Shown piece by piece: positions 55,654 to 62,996 of a stretch of 64,000 nucleotides of DNA (position 1 is the stretch's first letter; the number at the start of each line of letters is the position of its first letter). Below the pieces are notes generated by a model. The model searched no databases. It was not told where the DNA came from and was given only the letters and a program-made list of their open reading frames with translations. Source of the DNA: an uncultured Alistipes sp. (GTDB lineage Bacteria > Bacteroidota > Bacteroidia > Bacteroidales > Rikenellaceae); the NCBI GenBank assembly GCA_947623965.1, contig CANQIF010000002.1, positions 186,001 to 250,000 of the forward strand. Direction: 5' to 3'. Made by a program: the position numbers and the translations under genes.

Positions 55654-55968
55654 CTAAAGCAGTTTTTCGATCTTCTCCGCCAGGGCGGCTTTCTGGCAGG
55701 TGCCCACCTGACGGTCCACCACCTCGCCGTTGCGGATGAAGACGATCGTCGGGATGTTCCGCACGCCGTACTTCATCGTGATGTCGTCGTTCTCGCCGAC
55801 GTCGCACTTGCCGATGTTCACGCGGTCCGCATACTCGGCGGCCAGCTCCTCGACCATCGGAGCGATCATGCGGCAGGGGCCGCACCACTCGGCCCAGAAA
55901 TCGATCACGAGCGGCTTGTCGGAGGCGAGCAGCTCGGCGATGTTCTTCGAATCAATAACCAATGCCAT
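55654..55968 (-). CDS. trxA: thioredoxin
   Basis: This 104-residue thioredoxin, the cytoplasmic disulfide reductant, has VIDFWAEWCGPCRMIAPMVEELA with the WCGPC active site near residue 29, the cis-Pro in RNIPTIVFIRNG, and a DRQVGTCQKAALAEKIEKLL end. It lies 29 bp downstream of dnaE on the same strand. The longer open frame upstream is a by-product of the dnaE region. Confidence 0.96.
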   Translation of the reverse strand: MALVIDSKNIAELLASDKPLVIDFWAEWCGPCRMIAPMVEELAAEYADRVNIGKCDVGENDDITMKYGVRNIPTIVFIRNGEVVDRQVGTCQKAALAEKIEKLL

Positions 55969-55997
55969 AGTTTTGTAATGTGTTTTAAGTTGTGTTT

Positions 55998-58900
55998 TTA
56001 TGAAATCGAGTATCTGTATTCGTTCCGGTCCAGAAAATCGACCAGCTGCTGCGACACCTCCACGCGGTAGCGCTTCGAGAAGAGGCGCAGCGAGACGTTC
56101 GTCTCGGGCTCGTAAAGGTGGATGCGCAGCAGCGTGTCGCCCTTCGAGGCCTTGACCTGCGCCGCGAGCTCGGCGATCATCGTCTCCGTGAGCTCGTGGA
56201 TCGGCAGCTGGAGGTGCAGTTCGCGGATCATCTTCTCGCGCACTTCGTGCAGCTGCGTCATCGAGAGGATCTTCAGTTCGAGCAGCTCCGGTTCGCCCTC
56301 GCGCTGGTAGGGGCGGGGCTGCACCCGGCCGCGGATCATGAGGTAGTAGTTCTCGAAGAGGTACATGCGGAAGGTCTCGTAGTCCTTGCCGAAGAGGGCG
56401 AACTCGTAGGCCCCGTTGTAGTCTTCGAGCCGGAATTTGCCGAAGCTCTTGCCCGTGCGGGTTGTGAGGTGCTGGACGCTCACCACGAGCCCCGCCACGA
56501 CGATCTCCTGCCCGCGCAGCGCCTCGAGGTCCTCGAGCTCGGCGAGCTGGCGGTTGCACATGTGGTCGATGATGAGCTTGTACTCATCCAAAGGGTGTGC
56601 CGTAAGGTAAAGCCCCATCATTTCGCGCTCCTTGTGCAGCGTCTCGAGCTGCGACCAGTCGAGCGCCGAGGGAACCGTGGGGCGCTGGATGTCGATCTGC
56701 CCGCCGCCGCCGAAGAGGCTTTGCTGGGCGTTGTCCCGCTCGGCCTGGAAGCGCTGGCCGTAGCGCATGAGGGCCTCGAGGAAGGTTGCGCCCGTGCTGT
56801 CCTGCCGCTCGGGGGCGAAGAACTTGCTGCGATGGAACTCGGCGATCGACGAGAAGGCCCCGGCGTAGGCGAGGTTCTCCAAGCACTTGCGGTTGACGAC
56901 CGCATAGTTCACGCGCTCGAAGAAGTCGTAAATATCCTTGTAGCTGCCGTTTCGCTCGCGCTCGGCGATGATGCTCTCGGCCGCCGCCTCGCCCATGCCC
57001 TTGATCGCGGCCAGCCCGAAGCGGATGTCGCCGGCGCGGTTGGCCGAGAAGGTCTTCCGCGACTCGTTCACGTCCGAGCCGAGGACGTTGATACCCATGC
57101 GCTTGCACTCGCTCATGTAGACCGTCAGCTGCGAGACGTTCGCGAGGTTTCGGCTCAGCACGGCGGCCATGAACTCCGACGGATAGTTGGCCTTGAGGTA
57201 GGCCGTCTGGAAGGCGACCCACGAGTAGCACGTGGCGTGCGACTTGTTGAAGGCGTACGAGGCGAACTTCTCCCACTCGCCCCAGATCTTTTCGAGGATC
57301 GCGGGGTCGTGGCCGTTCTTCTGGCCGCCGGCGAGGAACTTCGGCTTCAGCGCATCCAGCTTGTCCTTGAGCTTCTTGCCCATCGCCTTGCGCAGCGTGT
57401 CCGATTCGCCGCGCGTGAAGCCGGCGAGCAGACGCGACAGCAGCATGACCTGCTCCTGGTAGACGGTGATGCCGTAGGTGTCCTTCAGGTAGCGCTCCAT
57501 GACCGGGATGTCGTAGACGATCGGGCTGCGCCCGTGCTTGCGGGCGATGAAGTCGGGGATGTTGTCCATCGGGCCCGGACGGTAGAGGGCGTTCATCGCG
57601 ATGAGGTCCTCGAAGGTCGAGGGCTGCAGTTCGCGCAGGTATTTCTGCATGCCGGGGGACTCGAACTGGAACGTCCCGACGGTGCGCCCCTCGCAGTAGA
57701 GCCTGTAGGTCGCGGGGTCGTTGATGATCGAGAAGTCGTCGATGTCGACCGTGACGCCCTTCGTCTGGCGGATGTTCTCGAGGGCGTCCTTGAGGATCGA
57801 GAGGGTCTTCAGACCGAGGAAGTCCATCTTGATAAGGCCCGTGTCCTCGATCACCGACCCCTCGTACTGCGTGACGAGCATCTTTTCGCCCGTCTCCTTG
57901 TCGTCGGCCGTCGAGACGGGGACCCAGTCGGTGATGTCGTCGCGGCAGATGATCGTGCCGCAGGCATGCACGCCCGTGTTGCGGACGTTGCCCTCGAGCA
58001 TCTTGGCGTACCGGATCGTGTCGTGCATCACGGGATCGGACGACTCCTCGGCCGCCTTCAGCTCGGGCACGAGCGAGATGGCCTGCCCGAGGTCCTTCAC
58101 GCGCTTGCCGTCGGGGGTCTTGTCGGGAACCAGCTTGCACAGACGGTCCGACTCGGAGAGAGGTAGCTTCTGCACGCGCGCCACATCCTTGATGGCCAGC
58201 TTCGTTGCCATCGTGCCGTAGGTGATGATATGGGCGACCTTCTCCTTGCCGTATTTCTGCGTCACCCAGTTCAGCACGCGGCCGCGGCCGTCGTCATCGA
58301 AATCGACGTCGATATCGGGGAGCGAGATGCGGTCGGGGTTCAGGAAGCGCTCGAACAGCAGGTCGTAGGCGATCGGGTCGATCTGCGTGATGCCGAGGCA
58401 GTAGGCGACGGCCGAGCCGGCCGCCGAGCCGCGGCCCGGGCCGACCGAGACGTCGAGCTCTTCGCGCGCCGCGCGAATGAAGTCCTGCACGATGAGGAAG
58501 TAGCCCGGGAAACCCATCGTCTTCATGATGTGCAGCTCGAATTTCAGCCGTTCGAGCACCTCCTCCGTGAGGTGTTCGCCGTAGCGCTTGCGTGCCCCCT
58601 TCATCGTCAGCTCGGCCAGATAGTCGGCCTCGAACTTGATGCGGTAGAGCTTGTCGTAGCCGCCTAATTTCTCGATCTTCTTCTTCGCGTCGGCCTCGCT
58701 CATCACCACGTTGCCGTTTTCGTCGCGCGTGAATTCGTCGAAGAGGTCCCGTTCGGTCAGCCGCCGGCGATACTCCTCCTCGGAGCCGAACTCCTTCGGA
58801 ATTTCGAAGTTGGGCATGATCGGGGCGTGGTCGATCGAGTAGGTCTCGATGCGGTTGCAGATGGCCACCGTCTCCTCCATCGCCTCGGGGTCCGTATCGC

Positions 58901-59834
58901 CGAAGATGGCCGCCATTTCGGCCGTGGTCTTCATCCACTCCTGCTTCGAGTAGAGCATGCGCTTCGGGTCGTCGAGATCCTTGCCCGTCGAGAGGCAGAT
59001 GAGGCGGTCGTGCGCCTCGGCGTTGTCCTCATCGACGAAGTGGACGTCGTTCGTGCAGACGGTCCGGATGCCGTATTTCGCGGCGAAGGCGCGCAGGTGG
59101 CGGTTCACCTCTAACTGCATGGGGTAGGCCTCGTGGTTGGCGCGCTCGACGGTCGCCTTGTGCAGCTGCAGCTCGAGATAGTAATCCTCGCCGAAGAGGT
59201 CGTGATACCAGCGGACCGCCTCCTCGGCCTTGTCGAGGTCGCCCTGCGTAATGGCGCGCGGCACCTCGCCGCCGAGGCAGGCCGAGCAGCAGATGAGCCC
59301 CTCGTGGTACTTTTCGATTTCGGCCCGGTCCGTACGCGGACGCATGTAGAAGCCTTCGGTCCAGGCTTTCGAAACGATCTTGATGAGGTTGTGATACCCC
59401 GTGGCGTTCTTCGCCAGCAGAATCAGGTGCCAGCCGCCCTGGTCCTCGCGGTGGGTCTTGTCCTTGTCCGACAGACGGCGGCGCGCCACGTAGACCTCGC
59501 AGCCGATGATGGGCTTGAAGGCCGCCTTGCGGCGCGCCTCGGCGGCTTTCTGCTCCTCGCGGGCGATCTCGGCCGCGGCGTCGTCCGAGGCGATCGAGCC
59601 GTCGCGCAGCCCGGCGATCCGCGCCTCGGCGGCCGCCAGGGCCTCCTTGGCCTTGCCCTTGATCTTCTTCACGTAGTTGAAGAACTCCTTTATGCCGAAC
59701 ATGTTGCCGTGGTCGGTGATCGCGATGCCGGGCTGGCGGTCGGCGATCGCCTTGTCTACCAGACGGGTGATGGCGGCCTGACCGTCGAGGATCGAATATT
59801 GCGTATGGACGTGAAGATGGACGAATCCGGACAT
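55998..59834 (-). CDS. dnaE: DNA polymerase III alpha subunit
   Basis: This is the replicative polymerase catalytic subunit, 1278 residues. The N-terminal PHP domain starts SGFVHLHVHTQYSILDG and continues AITDHGNMFGIKEF. An Ala/Lys/Glu-rich helical insertion (about residues 60-105) lies inside the PHP domain, longer than in E. coli. The polymerase palm has GPGRGSAAGSAVAYCLGI and PDIDVDFDDDGRGRVL with the catalytic Asp pair, plus VYQEQVMLLSRLLAGF. The C-terminal part has a helix-hairpin-helix, an OB fold (VAGLVVSVQHLTTRTGKSFGKFRLEDYNG) and a FGGGG near 1075. The QQSLFG word nearby is a probable beta-clamp-binding motif. Confidence 0.97.
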   Translation of the reverse strand: MSGFVHLHVHTQYSILDGQAAITRLVDKAIADRQPGIAITDHGNMFGIKEFFNYVKKIKGKAKEALAAAEARIAGLRDGSIASDDAAAEIAREEQKAAEARRKAAFKPIIGCEVYVARRRLSDKDKTHREDQGGWHLILLAKNATGYHNLIKIVSKAWTEGFYMRPRTDRAEIEKYHEGLICCSACLGGEVPRAITQGDLDKAEEAVRWYHDLFGEDYYLELQLHKATVERANHEAYPMQLEVNRHLRAFAAKYGIRTVCTNDVHFVDEDNAEAHDRLICLSTGKDLDDPKRMLYSKQEWMKTTAEMAAIFGDTDPEAMEETVAICNRIETYSIDHAPIMPNFEIPKEFGSEEEYRRRLTERDLFDEFTRDENGNVVMSEADAKKKIEKLGGYDKLYRIKFEADYLAELTMKGARKRYGEHLTEEVLERLKFELHIMKTMGFPGYFLIVQDFIRAAREELDVSVGPGRGSAAGSAVAYCLGITQIDPIAYDLLFERFLNPDRISLPDIDVDFDDDGRGRVLNWVTQKYGKEKVAHIITYGTMATKLAIKDVARVQKLPLSESDRLCKLVPDKTPDGKRVKDLGQAISLVPELKAAEESSDPVMHDTIRYAKMLEGNVRNTGVHACGTIICRDDITDWVPVSTADDKETGEKMLVTQYEGSVIEDTGLIKMDFLGLKTLSILKDALENIRQTKGVTVDIDDFSIINDPATYRLYCEGRTVGTFQFESPGMQKYLRELQPSTFEDLIAMNALYRPGPMDNIPDFIARKHGRSPIVYDIPVMERYLKDTYGITVYQEQVMLLSRLLAGFTRGESDTLRKAMGKKLKDKLDALKPKFLAGGQKNGHDPAILEKIWGEWEKFASYAFNKSHATCYSWVAFQTAYLKANYPSEFMAAVLSRNLANVSQLTVYMSECKRMGINVLGSDVNESRKTFSANRAGDIRFGLAAIKGMGEAAAESIIAERERNGSYKDIYDFFERVNYAVVNRKCLENLAYAGAFSSIAEFHRSKFFAPERQDSTGATFLEALMRYGQRFQAERDNAQQSLFGGGGQIDIQRPTVPSALDWSQLETLHKEREMMGLYLTAHPLDEYKLIIDHMCNRQLAELEDLEALRGQEIVVAGLVVSVQHLTTRTGKSFGKFRLEDYNGAYEFALFGKDYETFRMYLFENYYLMIRGRVQPRPYQREGEPELLELKILSMTQLHEVREKMIRELHLQLPIHELTETMIAELAAQVKASKGDTLLRIHLYEPETNVSLRLFSKRYRVEVSQQLVDFLDRNEYRYSIS

Positions 59835-59858
59835 GATGATGTGTGCGTTTAATGGTAA

Positions 59859-59866
59859 CAAAGGTA
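59859..59866 (-). promoter_or_regulatory. -7 box of the dnaE operon
   Basis: The minus strand reads TACCTTTG, 24 bp upstream of the dnaE ATG. A -33 element is not obvious. A plus-strand TACATTTA (59924-59931) may serve the DUF2007 gene. Confidence 0.6.
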
Positions 59867-60009
59867 CGCATATTTTCCGCAATAAATCGTGGCAGAGGGT
59901 TTGTATTTATCAACAAAATTGCGTACATTTACCAAGGCGCCCTTTCAGCGGGTCCGTCCTGTCGGAAGGGCACGGGGGAGGCGTCGGAAACCGATAAAAC
60001 GAAGCGACC

Positions 60010-60216
60010 ATGCAGAAGGAGACATTCGCAGTAGTGGCCGAATACGGCAATCTGGCCGAGGCCGAGGTGGCGAAGAGCTACCTGGAGAGCGCCGGCATCT
60101 GGGCGACGATCCGCAACGAATTCATGACCTCGCTCGCATCGGGGGCGCTGCCCCTGCAGCTCGTCGTCCGCGAGGGCGATGCTCCCGCGGCCCGCGAAAT
60201 GCTGAAGCGGCGGTAA
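60010..60216 (+). CDS. DUF2007 family small protein
   Basis: This 68-residue protein reads FAVVAEYGNLAEAEVAKSYLESAGIWATIRNEF then LQLVVREGDAPAAREMLKRR, an alpha/beta ferredoxin-like fold matching DUF2007 (putative signal-transducing protein). Function is unknown. It stands alone, with a TACATTTA -7-like box at 59924 and a purine-rich site before the ATG. It is followed by repeat island G. Confidence 0.8.
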   Translation: MQKETFAVVAEYGNLAEAEVAKSYLESAGIWATIRNEFMTSLASGALPLQLVVREGDAPAAREMLKRR

Positions 60217-60310
60217 GCTTCGGAAGAGGAACGGGGCGGCACGCGGCACCGGCCGGGAAAAGGTAAACCGGTCGGTGGTGCAGCTTGCGTGCGGCTGCGA
60301 CGGAAAGTTC

Positions 60311-60940
60311 GATCGCAGAGCGATCGGCGGGCCGCAGCCTGGGGGCGGGCCCGTAGTTCGTTACCGAACCTGCGTATCCGCCGCAGGCTGCGCCCCGAAC
60401 CGGAATAATACCCAAGCAAGCACGGCGACCCTTTTAATTATGAATTTTGAATATTGAATGTTGAATTTGCGGTTCCGGAAGGAACCGCAACGGGCCGCAG
60501 CCTCCGGCGGCGAAGGCCCGCAACTCCTTGCCGTAGAGCGGATCTTTCGCAGGCTGCCGCCCGAATATAATTTTGAATCTTGAATTTAGAATTCTGAATT
60601 TGCGCCCGTTAGGGCGCCGCTGGTTGCAGCCGCCCCCTGACGGAGGGCTGCTTCTCTAAAGTCGCAGGCCCCTCCGCTCGGCTGCGGGTATGTAGGAAGT
60701 CAATCGCGCAGCGATTGGCGGGCCGCAGCTTCGCCCGGCGAAGGCCCGCAGCTCGCGTCCGCAAGTCCGCTCGTATGCGGTCCCTTCGCAAGCTGCGACC
60801 CGATTCCGTAATTCTGAATTTTGAATCTTGAATTTTGAATTTCGGCCTTGAAAAGGCCGCAGCGGGCCGCAGCCTGGGGGCGGCGGAGGCCCGCAGCTCC
60901 TTGACGTTGCTGGCGACCTCCGCAGGCTGCGCCCCGAACA
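60311..60940. repeat. repeat island G: five forward hairpin-capped elements
   Basis: There is no gene between the DUF2007 gene and aroE (convergent). Forward units: type I 60311-60399 (GATCGC/GCGATC, 60311-60316 and 60320-60325), type I 60469-60564 (GCGGTTCC/GGAACCGC, 60469-60476 and 60481-60488), type II 60602-60688 (GCGCCC/GGGCGC, 60602-60607 and 60612-60617), type I 60701-60803 (CAATCGC/GCGATTG, 60701-60707 and 60711-60717) and type I 60844-60937 (GGCCTT/AAGGCC, 60844-60849 and 60853-60858). AT-rich joints of TTGAAT-type words lie at 60434-60468, 60570-60601 and 60808-60843. Confidence 0.88.
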
Positions 60941-60986
60941 GAAATCAGCAGCTCAGCTCTGCCCCCGAGCTTATCGAAAACTCTCT

Positions 60987-61721
60987 TTATTCATTCCAGA
61001 TCTTCCACCCGGCGGCGGCCTGCCCGAGGAACATCCGCTCACCGTTCATGATGCGGGCGCCGCGCTGGCGGCCGTAGTCCAGAAACTGCGTGAGGGGCGG
61101 ATTGTAGACCAGATCGAGCATAAAATGGCCGGGGGTGATGTAGGCGTAGGGGATTCGCGGCGCGTCATCGACAGCAGGGTAGGTGCCAACGGGGGTCGCA
61201 TTGATGATGAGACGGCTTTCTGCCACCGTTTCGACCGGCAGATTGTCGTAGGTGTAGTTGCCTTTCGCAGCACTGCGCGAAAGGAGGTCGAAAGGAATCC
61301 CGCGCTCGGCCAGGACGTATTGCACCGCCTTCGAGGCGCCGCCCGTGCCGAGCACCAACGCGTGTTCGGGTTCGTCGCCCCCAAGCAGCTCGTCGAGCGC
61401 CGCGCGGAGGCCGATGACATCCGTGTTATGGCCCACGAGACGGCCGTCGGCACAGCGGCGCACGCAGTTCACGGCACCGATGCGGGCCGCATCGTCCGAC
61501 AGCTCGTCGAGGTAGCGCATCACCTCGCATTTGTAGGGGATCGTCACGTTGAAGCCCTCGAGCTCGGGCACGCGGGCCAGCAGGTCGGGCAGTGCCTCGA
61601 TCGAGGGCAGTTCGTAGCTTTCGAAGGCGCAGTCGAGCCCTTCGCGTTCGAATTTGGCGGAGAAATGGCGGGCCGAAGCCGAGTGGCCGAGCGGGCGGCC
61701 GATGATTCCGAAACGTCTCAT
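60987..61721 (-). CDS. aroE: shikimate dehydrogenase
   Basis: This enzyme reduces 3-dehydroshikimate to shikimate with NADPH in aromatic amino acid synthesis. The 244-residue product starts MRRFGIIGRPLGHSASARHFSAKF (shikimate-binding Ser pair), then GFNVTIPYKCEV with the catalytic Lys, GAVNCVRR and GHNTDVIGL (catalytic-site Asp). The NADP-binding loop is VLGTGGASKAV, and the C-terminus has MLDLVYNPPLTQFL and GERMFLGQAAAGWKIW. The family is slightly longer (about 270), so this is a compact member. It starts 10 bp after the DedA-like gene. Confidence 0.93.
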   Translation of the reverse strand: MRRFGIIGRPLGHSASARHFSAKFEREGLDCAFESYELPSIEALPDLLARVPELEGFNVTIPYKCEVMRYLDELSDDAARIGAVNCVRRCADGRLVGHNTDVIGLRAALDELLGGDEPEHALVLGTGGASKAVQYVLAERGIPFDLLSRSAAKGNYTYDNLPVETVAESRLIINATPVGTYPAVDDAPRIPYAYITPGHFMLDLVYNPPLTQFLDYGRQRGARIMNGERMFLGQAAAGWKIWNE

Positions 61722-61731
61722 GATCGGTATG

Positions 61732-62340
61732 TTAAACAAGATAACTCAACAGAAAGAACGATCCTACGAGCAACACTGTGAAAGCGACGGCCAGCAGGTT
61801 GAAATAGCGGTCGATAAAGCTCTTGATCGGAGCGCCGAAGCGCCAGATAAGCCCGGCGATGAGGAAGAAGCGCAGACCGCGCGAGCAAATCGAGGCAATG
61901 AGAAACATCGGAAAATTGATGTGGAACAGGCCGCCCGTGATCGTGAAAATTTTGTAGGGCAGGGGGGTGAAACCCGCCGTGAAGACGATCCAGAAGTTGT
62001 AGCGCTCGTAGAGGGCGCCGACCCGTTCGAAGGCCTCGACCGAGAAGACATGGTTGAAGAAGAACTGCGCGAGGGCGGTATATTCGCCGGCGGTGTTCTG
62101 CCAGAGAAAGAAGCCGATGGCGTAGCCGCACATGGCGCCGAGGATCGAACCCGCCGTGCAGATCGCCGCAAAGCGGAACGAACGGGCTGTCGCCCCGAGA
62201 CACAGGGCGATCAACAGGACATCGGGCGGAATCGGAAAGAAACTCGACTCGGCAAAGGCGAAGCAGAAGAGCGCCGCGGCGCCCCAGCGCGAATGGCCCC
62301 AGGAGAGCATCCAGTCGTATGAACGTTTGATGATATTCAT
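61732..62340 (-). CDS. DedA/VTT-family membrane protein (YqaA-like)
   Basis: This 202-residue inner-membrane protein of the DedA/VTT superfamily is closest to YqaA. AESSFFPIPPDVLLIALCLG near residue 30 is the family E-x(3)-P-x-P re-entrant motif, and FTPLPYKIFTITGGLFHINFPMFLIASICSRGLRFF is the second conserved block with the essential Arg. DedA proteins translocate or flip lipids such as undecaprenyl phosphate or phosphatidylethanolamine. The exact lipid is unknown. It is first in a two-gene unit with aroE. Confidence 0.83.
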   Translation of the reverse strand: MNIIKRSYDWMLSWGHSRWGAAALFCFAFAESSFFPIPPDVLLIALCLGATARSFRFAAICTAGSILGAMCGYAIGFFLWQNTAGEYTALAQFFFNHVFSVEAFERVGALYERYNFWIVFTAGFTPLPYKIFTITGGLFHINFPMFLIASICSRGLRFFLIAGLIWRFGAPIKSFIDRYFNLLAVAFTVLLVGSFFLLSYLV

Positions 62341-62450
62341 AGTTCGGTTTAGATATTGCAGCTTTTTATTTTGGGTTTTAAGCAGTTATTTATTTCCATC
62401 CGTTCCAGGCAGCAGCCGCCGGTCATCGCGGAATATTTGGTATCGAGCTT

Positions 62451-62990
62451 GGTCGCGCAGCGACCGGCAGCCCACAGCCGCCCCCCCCGGCGGAGGGCAG
62501 GTCCTCTACGTCGCAGGCCCATCCGCTCGGCTGCGGGCAGGTCTTAACAGTGTTGTAATGCGACTTCTTGGTGCAGGCTTTCAGTCGGGTTCGATGCCGT
62601 TAGGCATCGGCGGGCCGCAGCCTGGGGGCGGCGGAGACCCGCAACTCGCGTCCTATTGGTCCGCTTCGTGCGCGACCTCCGCAGGCTGCAGCCCGATAAT
62701 ATTTTTCATTTTTAATTCTTCATTTTTCATTGCGCCACTTGGGGCACAGCAGCCCGCAGCCGCCGATTGCAACGGAAACGGGTGCTGGCAAAATCGGTCG
62801 CGCAGCGACCGGCAGCCCGCAGCCGCCCCCGGGCGGAGGGCTGCTCCTCTACGTCGCAACCCGTCCGCTCGGCTGCGGGCTGGCCTTGCGACTGGAATCG
62901 ACCTCGGTAGAGGTCGTTCGGGCCACAGTTACCCTCGGCGAAGGCCCGCAGCTCCTTGCCGTCGAGCGGACCTTTCGCAGGCTGCACCCG
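62451..62990. repeat. repeat island H: alternating type II and type I elements
   Basis: Four forward units alternate: type II 62451-62538 (GGTCGC/GCGACC, 62451-62456 and 62460-62465), type I 62593-62696 (GATGCC/GGCATC, 62593-62598 and 62603-62608), type II 62796-62880 (GGTCGC/GCGACC, 62796-62801 and 62805-62810) and type I 62900-62990 (GACCTC/GAGGTC, 62900-62905 and 62910-62915). An AT-rich joint spans 62698-62735. The last unit ends 6 bp before the protease stop codon. Positions 62341-62450 hold only the upstream region of the DedA gene. Confidence 0.87.
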
Positions 62991-62996
62991 CGCTGT

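Noticed and set aside
62451..62990. Integron cassette array with attC sites
   Set aside because: attC sites also conserve structure over sequence, but the RYYYAAC/GTTRRRY core sites and cassette genes are missing and no integrase is present.
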